Positions 1 to 9,211 of a DNA stretch of 32,263 nucleotides are shown here, piece by piece (within the stretch, counting starts at the first letter, position 1; every line of letters starts with the position of its first letter). The stretch spans positions 1 through 32,263 of the forward strand of contig CANHNO010000015.1 of assembly GCA_947462065.1 (NCBI GenBank). Direction: 5' to 3'. The notes beneath the pieces are model-generated. The model made no database searches, was not told the origin of the DNA, and saw nothing but the letters and a program-made list of their open reading frames with translations. The position numbers were made by a program, and so were the translations under genes. Source of the DNA: Burkholderiales bacterium. Lineage in GTDB: Bacteria; Pseudomonadota; Gammaproteobacteria; Burkholderiales; Burkholderiaceae_C.

Positions 1-37
1 CGCGGCCACGGGGGGTTGCCCTCTCTAGAATGAACCG

Positions 38-973
38 ATGCTGGCTCAACGCACCCTGAAATCCCTGACCCGTGCGGTCGGCGTCGGTGTGCACGGTGGG
101 CAGCGGGTCGAAATGACCTTGCGACCTGCACCGCCGGACACCGGGATCGTGTTCAGGCGCGTCGATCTGCCTCAACCGGTGGACATTCCGGTTCGTCCTC
201 AGTCCGTGTGCGATACCCGCATGGCCACCGCGCTCTCACCGGGCGGCGACCCCGGCGCGCCGAAGGTCAATACCGTCGAGCACTTGCTCTCGGCGTGTGC
301 GGGTCTGGGCATCGACAACCTGATTGTCGACATCACCGCGGAAGAGGTGCCCATCCTCGATGGCTCGGCGGCATCGTTTGTGTTTCTGTTGCAAAGCGCC
401 GGCATCGAATTGCAGGATGTACCAAAGCGCTTTCTCCGCCTGCGCAAGCCCGTGGAAGTGCGAGAAGGCGAAGGCCCCAGCTTGAAATGGGCGCGGCTTG
501 AACCCTTCGATGGCTATCGACTGACCTTCGAGATTTCCTTCGATCACCCAGCCGTCAACCAGACCGGCCAGCACGTCGTGTTCGACATGGGTTCGGGCCA
601 GTACAAGCGCGAGATCGCGCGTGCCCGCACCTTCGGCTTCACGAAGGATGTGGAGTTGATGCGCTCGCGCGGTCTGGGCCTGGGCGGCAGCCTCGACAAC
701 GTGGTGGTGGTGGACGATTACAAGGTACTCAATAGCGGCGGATTGCGCTATGGCGACGAGTTCGTCAAGCACAAGATCCTCGACGCGATCGGCGATCTGT
801 ACGTGTTCGGGCACCCGCTGATCGGCGCCTACAGCGCGTTCAAGTCCGGCCATGCACTCAACAGCAAGCTGGTGTTGGCAGTCCTCGCCGATCCAGAGGC
901 GTTCGAGATCGTCACTTTCGCCGATGAATCGAAAGCACCCGCGGGCCTGGCCGAACTGGCGCCGGCGTGGTGA
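38..973 (+). CDS. lpxC: UDP-3-O-acyl-N-acetylglucosamine deacetylase
   Basis: 311-aa ORF; LpxC N-terminus ([21 protein letters not shown]), [11 protein letters not shown] motif and [15 protein letters not shown] motif. Confidence 0.97.
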   Translation: MLAQRTLKSLTRAVGVGVHGGQRVEMTLRPAPPDTGIVFRRVDLPQPVDIPVRPQSVCDTRMATALSPGGDPGAPKVNTVEHLLSACAGLGIDNLIVDITAEEVPILDGSAASFVFLLQSAGIELQDVPKRFLRLRKPVEVREGEGPSLKWARLEPFDGYRLTFEISFDHPAVNQTGQHVVFDMGSGQYKREIARARTFGFTKDVELMRSRGLGLGGSLDNVVVVDDYKVLNSGGLRYGDEFVKHKILDAIGDLYVFGHPLIGAYSAFKSGHALNSKLVLAVLADPEAFEIVTFADESKAPAGLAELAPAW

Positions 974-1023
974 TCGGCCTGTGTTGACTGCGGTACCTCG
1001 CCGCGAACTGAAAGTCTGACGAC

Positions 1024-1230
1024 ATGCTGGTATTCGCTTGGGTGATGGGCTCGATCGTCGCGCTGATGGGTGGCATCAGCTTGGTGTCGTTCGCCATCTA
1101 CATTGGCACCGGCATTGATCTGTGGCTCAAACGCGCTCGGGTGTTCCGGCGGTACGCGTTCGCGGCATTGCTCTTCTGGTTCAATGTCTGGATCTGGGGC
1201 TCCGTGTTGATGATCCTGATCAACTGGTGA
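1024..1230 (+). CDS. small two-helix membrane protein of unknown function
   Basis: 68-aa ORF with two hydrophobic segments separated by a basic stretch (WLKRARVFRRY); fits exactly between lpxC and the convergent esterase gene. Confidence 0.6.
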   Translation: MLVFAWVMGSIVALMGGISLVSFAIYIGTGIDLWLKRARVFRRYAFAALLFWFNVWIWGSVLMILINW

Positions 1231-1848
1231 TCAGGCGCAACGGTTTCCCAGCCCCAAAAAGTCGCGCATCGCGGTAAACGACGCCTCAAAGTCGCTCAAC
1301 GCGTGGTCGTTTCCCTCGAGTACTTGCATCGGGCAGCCGGCATAGCGTGCTGCCATGTCTCTCCAGTCCAGCACTTCGTCTCCCTTCGCGATGACCGCGA
1401 AGTAGCGGTGTGGTTGGGTGATCGCTGATGGCCTCATGTCGCGCAGGTCGGCGATGTATTCAGGTCGAAAGAAGAATCGTTCGTCGCTGTGCCAGGCGGT
1501 GGTCTCCCCGATGCGGTCGGCCAGGTCGCGATCGGGGTACACCGCGGGATTCAGCACCACGACGCGCACAGCATGCGCCCAGCGCTCAGCCAGTACCGTC
1601 GCGTAGAAGCCGCCCAGCGAACTGCCGACCACAGCAGTCCGCGCTAACGGCCATTCGGCCGTGCCTTGTGCCAGAAGCGCGATCGCGTCACGCGGGGATG
1701 GCGGCAGTTGCGGGCACCACCAGTGGATGTCAGGCCGGTGCGCATGCACCCAGTCGCGGCACTGCCGGGCCTTGGTCGACTGCGGTGAAGAGCGAAAGCC
1801 GTGCAGATACAACAGATGTGAGACGGGCTGCGCTCCGTCTGCGGACAT
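1231..1848 (-). CDS. YqiA-like esterase (alpha/beta hydrolase)
   Basis: LLYLHGFRSSPQSTKA start, GSSLGG nucleophile elbow, C-terminal GNDHALSDFE histidine motif. Confidence 0.85.
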   Translation of the reverse strand: MSADGAQPVSHLLYLHGFRSSPQSTKARQCRDWVHAHRPDIHWWCPQLPPSPRDAIALLAQGTAEWPLARTAVVGSSLGGFYATVLAERWAHAVRVVVLNPAVYPDRDLADRIGETTAWHSDERFFFRPEYIADLRDMRPSAITQPHRYFAVIAKGDEVLDWRDMAARYAGCPMQVLEGNDHALSDFEASFTAMRDFLGLGNRCA

Positions 1849-1851
1849 GGC

Positions 1852-3246
1852 TCAGCCCTTGGCCGCCAGCGCCTTCAACAGCAGCTCGTGCACGCCACCA
1901 AAGCCGCCGTTGCTCATGCATAGCACGTGATCACCCGGCTTCGCTGCTTTCGTGACCTGCGCTACCAGCGTGTCGATCCGGTCACTGACCGAGGCCAGCT
2001 TGCCAAGCGGCGCCAGAGCCTGTGCTGCATCCCAGTCGAGGCCGCCACTGTGGCAAAAGGACAGATCGGCCTCTTCCAGCGCCCAGGGCAGTTGCGCTTT
2101 CATCGTGCCCTGCTTCATGGTGTTGGACCGTGGCTCGAACACCGCGAGGATGCGTGGCCGTGTCTGGGTGGCCGGGTCCCAGCGTGCGTCGATCTGCCTG
2201 CGCAGGCCGTTGATCGTGGTGCGCATGGCAGTGGGGTGATGGGCGAAATCGTCATAGACGCTGACACCGGCCGCGCTGCCACGCAGCTCCAGCCGGCGGC
2301 GCACGTTCTCGAAGCTCGACAGGGCTTGTGCCGCCACCTCCGCGGGTACGCCGAGGTGATCGGCTGCGGCGATGGCCGCCAGCGCGTTCAACTGATTGTG
2401 TTCACCGGCCAGCGCCCACTCGATGTGCGCAAGCCGCATGCTGCCGCGCAGCACATCAAACGCATGTGGCTCGCCGCGGGCGCGCCACTCGCCGGGCGTT
2501 TCCTTGCGCGCGCCGAAGCGCACCACTTCGCTCCAGCAACCGACGCCAAGCACCCGCTGCAGGGCCTCGTCGCGCGCATTGACCACCAGCCGCCCTTGCG
2601 AGGGCACCGTGCGCACCAGATGGTGGAACTGCCGTTCGATGGCCGCCAGGTTGTCGAAGATATCCGCGTGGTCGAACTCCAGGTTGTTCAGCACCGCGGT
2701 ACGGGCGCGGTAATGGACGAACTTGCTGCGCTTGTCGAAGAAGGCGGTGTCGTACTCATCGGCCTCGATGACAAAAGGTGCGTTCGGGCTCTTTGATCCC
2801 AGTCGAGCGGACACGCCGAAATTGAGCGGCACCCCGCCGACCAGGAAGCCGGGCTCCAGCCCTGCTTTTTCCAGAATCCAGGACAGCATCGCGGTGGTGG
2901 TCGTCTTGCCGTGGGTGCCAGCCACTGCCAACACATGGCGGCCCTGCAGCACCTGTTCGGCCAGCCACTGCGGACCACTGCTGTAGGGCGCTCCGGCATC
3001 AAGCACCGCTTCCATCAACGGGTTGCCGCGCGTCACCACATTGCCCACGACGAACACATCGGGACGCAGCGCCAGCTGATCGGCGCCGTAGCCTTCCATC
3101 AGCTCGATGCCGAGCGCGCGCAACTGATCACTCATCGGCGGGTAGACGCCGCTGTCGCAGCCCGTCACCCGATGTCCGGTCTCGCGCGCCAGGGCCGCGA
3201 GCCCTCCCATGAAGGTGCCGCAGATGCCCAGGATGTGGATGTGCAT
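1852..3246 (-). CDS. mpl: UDP-N-acetylmuramate:L-alanyl-gamma-D-glutamyl-meso-diaminopimelate ligase
   Basis: MHIHILGICGTFMGGLAALARETGHRVTGCD, AGTHGKTTTTAML P-loop, EADEYDTAFFDKRSKFVHYRARTAVLNNLEFDHADIF. Confidence 0.95.
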   Translation of the reverse strand: MHIHILGICGTFMGGLAALARETGHRVTGCDSGVYPPMSDQLRALGIELMEGYGADQLALRPDVFVVGNVVTRGNPLMEAVLDAGAPYSSGPQWLAEQVLQGRHVLAVAGTHGKTTTTAMLSWILEKAGLEPGFLVGGVPLNFGVSARLGSKSPNAPFVIEADEYDTAFFDKRSKFVHYRARTAVLNNLEFDHADIFDNLAAIERQFHHLVRTVPSQGRLVVNARDEALQRVLGVGCWSEVVRFGARKETPGEWRARGEPHAFDVLRGSMRLAHIEWALAGEHNQLNALAAIAAADHLGVPAEVAAQALSSFENVRRRLELRGSAAGVSVYDDFAHHPTAMRTTINGLRRQIDARWDPATQTRPRILAVFEPRSNTMKQGTMKAQLPWALEEADLSFCHSGGLDWDAAQALAPLGKLASVSDRIDTLVAQVTKAAKPGDHVLCMSNGGFGGVHELLLKALAAKG

Positions 3247-3321
3247 GGAGTCGCGATACTCAGTGGGTCAATGCCGGATTCGTCGGCACCGAGCGCCGGC
3301 CGCAGCAACGTGCTGTCGGTG

Positions 3322-4614
<1,293 letters not shown>

Positions 4615-4662
4615 GGTGATTGGGGGGCAGGTAGGGCAAGACTGCGGTTGTCAGTCGATGTC

Positions 4663-5601
4663 TCAGTGAATGTGACGAGGGCCAGATGCGTCGGGCGTCA
4701 GGTTGTCGCCGTCGGCACCGTCCTCTTCTTCGCCGGGCGCCAGCGCCCAGAAGAAACGGTCGGGCACGACATTGCCCATGCCCGGGCGGAAGCCCGCGTC
4801 GAGCGCTTGGTCCAGGAACGCCAGCGATTCGCCGACAGCGGTGTGCAACTCGCTGCCCGAAGCCAGCAGTGCTGCGAGCGCGGCCGACAGCGTGTCGCCG
4901 GCTGCGATGAAGCTGGCGTCGAAGCGCTCGAACTTTTCGCCGGTCAGCGCGCCCTGAGGTGAGGCCAGAACATTGTCTAGGTGTTGGTCGGCGCTCTTGC
5001 CACTGGTGACCAACACGCTGGTGACCAGCACGAAATTGGCGCCATGCTCAGCCGCTGCCACTGCCAGTTCGCGGGGCGAGGTGGGACGGTCGGCGTCCCA
5101 GTCGGGCAGCAGGAAGTCGGTCAGCGTCTGGTGGCTGCCGATCAGCACCTCGGTCTGCGGCAACACCAGTTCGCGAAACGCATCGAGGTAGGCCTGCTGC
5201 TGGTCTTCCTCGAGCCACGACAGGTTCGGCATGTAGGCGACCAATGGCACGTCCGGGTAATCCGACAGGATCTCTGCCACTGCGCCGACGGCCTCGGCCG
5301 AACCGAGGAAGCCGACCTTCCATGCGGCGATCGTGATGTCCTCGAGCACATTGCGCGCCTGTTCAGCGACCACGTCCGGGTCGATCGGGTGGTGATCGAA
5401 CACTTCCGCCGTGTCTCGCAACAAGATCGAGGTGATGATCGGCAGCGCATGGGCGCCCATGGCGGCAATCGTGGCAACGTCCCCGCTGACGCCGCCGGCA
5501 CCTGTCGCATCCGACGCATTGAAGCTCATCACGCAGGCCGGCGACGGCGCCTCCTGAACCTCATCGGTGGGGTCGGCTGTCGCCTGGGGTTGTGCGGTCA
5601 T
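4663..5601 (-). CDS. ThiD-like hydroxymethylpyrimidine kinase family protein (divergent)
   Basis: Ribokinase-fold/ThiD-like sequence (FNASDATGAGGVSGDVATIAAMGAHALPIITS, KVGFLGS, AAGDTLSAALAALLASG). Start placed at the ATG at 5601 (MTAQPQ); the track's longer ORF starts at 5694. Confidence 0.8.
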   Translation of the reverse strand: MTAQPQATADPTDEVQEAPSPACVMSFNASDATGAGGVSGDVATIAAMGAHALPIITSILLRDTAEVFDHHPIDPDVVAEQARNVLEDITIAAWKVGFLGSAEAVGAVAEILSDYPDVPLVAYMPNLSWLEEDQQQAYLDAFRELVLPQTEVLIGSHQTLTDFLLPDWDADRPTSPRELAVAAAEHGANFVLVTSVLVTSGKSADQHLDNVLASPQGALTGEKFERFDASFIAAGDTLSAALAALLASGSELHTAVGESLAFLDQALDAGFRPGMGNVVPDRFFWALAPGEEEDGADGDNLTPDASGPRHIH

Positions 5602-5714
5602 GGCGGAAGACTCGGGTGAGGATGGGAGGTCGCGCCTGCTGGGCTGTGACCAATGACGAGCTCGAAAGGATGGTGTCTCAGAACAACGCGTCACCGATGC
5701 ACACGCGGCGTCGC

Positions 5715-5733
5715 TAGAATGAATTTCATTGTA
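5715..5733. promoter_or_regulatory. putative divergent promoter/operator between the thiD-like gene and rubredoxin
   Basis: TAGAAT (+, 5715-5720); perfect inverted repeat AATGAA-T-TTCATT (5718-5730); minus-strand TACAAT (complement of ATTGTA, 5728-5733). Confidence 0.35.
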
Positions 5734-5753
5734 ATGACCCGCCCAAGGCCACC

Positions 5754-5927
5754 GTGACCGACCCCCGAACCTGGATGTGCCTGATTTGCGGCTGGATTTA
5801 CGACGAAGCGACAGGCGACCCGGAACACGACATCGCGCCTGGCACCCGCTGGGAAGACGTTCCGATGAACTGGACCTGCCCCGAATGCGGCGCGCGAAAA
5901 GAAGACTTTGAGATGGTGCAGATCTGA
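5754..5927 (+). CDS. rubredoxin
   Basis: 57-aa GTG-start ORF not in the supplied track: (V)TDPRTWMCLICGWIYDEATGDPEHDIAPGTRWEDVPMNWTCPECGARKEDFEMVQI; two CxxC rubredoxin knuckles. Confidence 0.93.
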   Translation: MTDPRTWMCLICGWIYDEATGDPEHDIAPGTRWEDVPMNWTCPECGARKEDFEMVQI

Positions 5928-5972
5928 CCGATAACCCGACAGGCGGGGTACGTTTGTGCCCTGATGAGGAGC

Positions 5973-6395
5973 ATGTCAGTGGACAGTGACATCGGGGCGA
6001 TTGCGCCCAGGACCAGGGTGCTGGTCATCGACGACAGCAACACCATCCGCCGCAGCGCGGAAATTTTTCTCAAGCAGGGTGGCTACGACGTCTACTTGGC
6101 GGAAGACGGCTTCGACGCGCTGTCCAAGGTCAATGACCACGCGCCTGCACTGATCTTCTGCGACATCCTGATGCCGCGGCTCGACGGCTACCAGACCTGC
6201 GCCATCATCAAGCGGAACAGCCGCTATGCCGATTTGCCGGTGATCATGCTGTCTTCGAAGGATGGCCTGTTCGACAAGGCGCGTGGCCGAATGGTCGGCT
6301 CCCAGGATTACCTGACCAAGCCGTTCACCAAGGACCAGTTGCTGGAAGCCGTCCGACTGCACTTGAAGGAAGACGCGGCGGTAGCACCCAACTGA
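5973..6395 (+). CDS. pilG: twitching motility response regulator PilG
   Basis: CheY-like receiver (VLVIDDSNTIRRSAEIFLKQGGYDVYLAEDGFDAL, CDILMPRLDGYQTC); first gene of a pilGHIJ-chpA cluster; GAGGAG Shine-Dalgarno just before the ATG at 5973. Confidence 0.92.
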   Translation: MSVDSDIGAIAPRTRVLVIDDSNTIRRSAEIFLKQGGYDVYLAEDGFDALSKVNDHAPALIFCDILMPRLDGYQTCAIIKRNSRYADLPVIMLSSKDGLFDKARGRMVGSQDYLTKPFTKDQLLEAVRLHLKEDAAVAPN

Positions 6396-6476
6396 CGCTT
6401 TTTGTCATTGTTTTCGCGGCGCACGGCTTGCTTCTTGTCGAGGCTGGGCACTGAAATCGACTCCCGAGGACAAGAA

Positions 6477-6842
6477 ATGGCAATCAAGAACATTCTGTTG
6501 GTCGACGACTCGAAGACAGAACTCTATTTCGTGTCGGATCTGCTGAAGAAGCTGGGCTATGCAGTGCGCACCGCCGAGAACGGCGAAGAAGCGATGCGCC
6601 GCCTGGAAGAGCAAACGCCCGATCTGATCCTGATGGACGTCGTCATGCCGGGCCAGAACGGGTTTCAATTGACTCGCTCCATCACCCGTGACCCCCGTTT
6701 TTCCCGTGTGCCGGTCATCATGTGCACCAGCAAGAATCAGGAAACCGACAAGGTCTGGGGCATCCGCCAGGGGGCTCGTGATTACATCGTCAAGCCAGTG
6801 AATGCCGAGGAATTGACGGCAAAGATTCGTGCATTCGGCTGA
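6477..6842 (+). CDS. pilH: twitching motility response regulator PilH
   Basis: CheY-like MAIKNILLVDDSKTELYFVSDLLKKLGY, MDVVMPGQNGFQL, DYIVKPV; start moved to the ATG at 6477. Confidence 0.92.
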   Translation: MAIKNILLVDDSKTELYFVSDLLKKLGYAVRTAENGEEAMRRLEEQTPDLILMDVVMPGQNGFQLTRSITRDPRFSRVPVIMCTSKNQETDKVWGIRQGARDYIVKPVNAEELTAKIRAFG

Positions 6843-6929
6843 AGGCGGCGTCGTGATTCTGCTCTTTGATCTACCGGCTGCTGAGTTGTCGCCGGCCTGA
6901 AGCCCCGCGACGAGCCGAGCCCACCTCCA

Positions 6930-7454
6930 ATGGCCGACAAGGAAGCACTGCGCGCTCTGCAAAATCGCCTTGCGCAGCGACTGCAAGAGGCGCGCTCGAC
7001 GGTGCGCGGCCGGGCTTGGCTGGCGGTCGAATGTGGCGGGCGCGGTTTTCTGTTCCCGCTTCAGGAGGCCGGTGAAATCTTCTCGATGTCGCCGATTGCA
7101 GAGGTCTCGCATGCGCAGCCCTGGTTCCTTGGCGTGACCAATCTGCGTGGTCAGTTGCATGGCGTGATCAGCTTGGCCGGTTTCCTGGGTGTCTCATCCC
7201 TCGCCGACAGCCGCGATCAGGCCATGCTGGTGGGTTTCAACGCATCACTCGACGTCAATGCAACGCTGCTGGTGGATCGCTTGGCGGGATTGCGTGGTGA
7301 AGACCAGTTGTCGGTCGAGTTGGATGCGCTGCCGGCGACTGCGGCGCCATCGTTCGCGGGTCCGCGCTGGTTCGATGCCGAGGGTCGAGCGTGGCAGGAA
7401 ATCAGTCTCTCCCGCCTGGTCAGGCATCCGGCTTTCCTGAAGATCGTTCGATGA
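6930..7454 (+). CDS. pilI: CheW-like adaptor PilI
   Basis: CheW-like domain (FLFPLQEAGEIFSMSPIAEV, WFLGVTNLRGQLHGVISLAGFLG) between pilH and pilJ. Confidence 0.9.
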   Translation: MADKEALRALQNRLAQRLQEARSTVRGRAWLAVECGGRGFLFPLQEAGEIFSMSPIAEVSHAQPWFLGVTNLRGQLHGVISLAGFLGVSSLADSRDQAMLVGFNASLDVNATLLVDRLAGLRGEDQLSVELDALPATAAPSFAGPRWFDAEGRAWQEISLSRLVRHPAFLKIVR

Positions 7455-7575
7455 AGATGCCGATCGGTACCCTGCCGCGCCGGTGTGACGGATTCAACGA
7501 ACTGGAGGCAAGAAGGCCTTGATATCGGTGGGTGGAGTGGCTCACTCATCACCAAAATCGCTGAGCGAGGGTTCC

Positions 7576-9165
7576 ATGGCTTTCCTGGACAAACCGAAGA
7601 AATCCGAGCCGGGGCGCGAGCGTGAAGCGTCCGACACCCGATTCTCCGACGCGCAGGCACCCGCGTCGATGGAGGGCAATCACATGGTTGACAAGCGGTC
7701 GCCACTGGAGATCAACATGGACATGGAACGCACCGTGGTACTCGAGGGCATTGGCGGTCGCGGCGTGCGCGAATTCGATCCGTCCATCATTTCCGAATCC
7801 GTCCCTTCGGGCATGGCCGACTTTGCCGAATCACGGTCACAAACGGTGCCAGCCGCTTCGGCCGGCAGCGCCTCCGGTGTCCCGCTGATCGCGAATCGAC
7901 CCGTCGAGCAGCAGCAGAAGTGGCTCAGCGCCCTGACCTGGATCGGCATGCTCGGTGTACTGGCGGTCGTGGTGCTGTCGTTCGCGTCGGGCGAGAGTTC
8001 GCCCTCGCATCAAGGCGTCGCAGGGCTGTTGCTGTTGGCCGCGTTGGCGATGTTTGCCGGAATCTTCGGGCAGCGCAAACTGTTCACTGTCGAGCAGGCG
8101 CAGCGTGCGCAGCAGATGGAGCAGCAGCGTCTTGACGCCGAACGCCTGCAAAGAGAGGCCAAGCGCGTCAACGATGCCAATCAGGCGGCTATCCTGCGCC
8201 TGATGAACGAGTTGCAAAGCGTCGCCGAAGGCGACTTGACTCAGCAGGCCACGGTCACCGAAGACATCACCGGCGCCATCGCCGACTCAGTGAACTACAC
8301 AGTGGAAGAGCTGCGAACGCTGGTGGCTCAGGTCCAGGGCACCGTGAGTCGGGTGACTGAAACCACTCAACTGGTCGACGCGACGTCAACGGAGCTGATG
8401 GCGGCGTCCAGCGAGCAACTGCGAGAGATCCGCGACACCGGTGAGTCGGTGTTGCAGATGGCTGGCCGCATCAACGAGGTGTCGGCGCAGGCGCAGCAGA
8501 CCGCACAAGTAGCCCGCCAGTCGCTGACAGCCACAGAATCAGGCCTGAAAGCGGTGCAGGACACCATCGGTGGCATGAATACCATCCGCGACCAGATCCA
8601 GGAGACCTCCAAGCGCATCAAGCGACTCGGTGAGTCGTCGCAGGAGATCGGCGAGATCACCGAACTGATCTCTGACATCACCGAGCAGACCAACGTGCTG
8701 GCGCTGAACGCCGCCATCCAGGCTGCGTCTGCAGGTGAAGCCGGGCGCGGATTCTCGGTGGTGGCAGAAGAGGTGCAGCGTCTGGCCGAACGCTCGGCCG
8801 ATGCGACACGGCAGATTGCGGCGCTGGTGAAGGCCATTCAGACCGACACATTGGATGCGGTGGCCGCCATGGAGCGCTCTACGCAGGGCGTGGTTGAAGG
8901 GGCCCGGCTGACTGACGCCGCAGGCAACGCGCTGGGGGACATCGACCGCGTTTCGCACCAGCTCTCCGAGCTGATCACAGACATTTCCAGCCGTGCACTC
9001 GGTGAAGCGCAGTCGGCCAATGTGGTGGCAGCCAACATCCAGCACATCTTCGCAGTGACAGAGCAAACCGGCGAGGGAACGCGTTCGACTGCCCAGATGG
9101 TGCGCGAGCTGTCGCACACCGCCGACGAACTGAAGCAATCGGTGGCGCGGTTCAAGATCGTCTGA
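7576..9165 (+). CDS. pilJ: PilJ-like methyl-accepting chemotaxis protein with no recognisable periplasmic sensor domain
   Basis: MCP signalling tip ([50 protein letters not shown]); two hydrophobic segments with a very short loop; GAGGG Shine-Dalgarno before the ATG at 7576 (track start TTG at 7519). Confidence 0.9.
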   Translation: MAFLDKPKKSEPGREREASDTRFSDAQAPASMEGNHMVDKRSPLEINMDMERTVVLEGIGGRGVREFDPSIISESVPSGMADFAESRSQTVPAASAGSASGVPLIANRPVEQQQKWLSALTWIGMLGVLAVVVLSFASGESSPSHQGVAGLLLLAALAMFAGIFGQRKLFTVEQAQRAQQMEQQRLDAERLQREAKRVNDANQAAILRLMNELQSVAEGDLTQQATVTEDITGAIADSVNYTVEELRTLVAQVQGTVSRVTETTQLVDATSTELMAASSEQLREIRDTGESVLQMAGRINEVSAQAQQTAQVARQSLTATESGLKAVQDTIGGMNTIRDQIQETSKRIKRLGESSQEIGEITELISDITEQTNVLALNAAIQAASAGEAGRGFSVVAEEVQRLAERSADATRQIAALVKAIQTDTLDAVAAMERSTQGVVEGARLTDAAGNALGDIDRVSHQLSELITDISSRALGEAQSANVVAANIQHIFAVTEQTGEGTRSTAQMVRELSHTADELKQSVARFKIV

Positions 9166-9211
9166 CCGCCTTCAAATTCGCCCCGCTGCCCCACCAGAAT
9201 CAAGGCATCGC

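Noticed and set aside
1927-2796. 289-aa plus-strand ORF opposite mpl
   Set aside because: Shadow ORF over a well-supported Mpl coding sequence.
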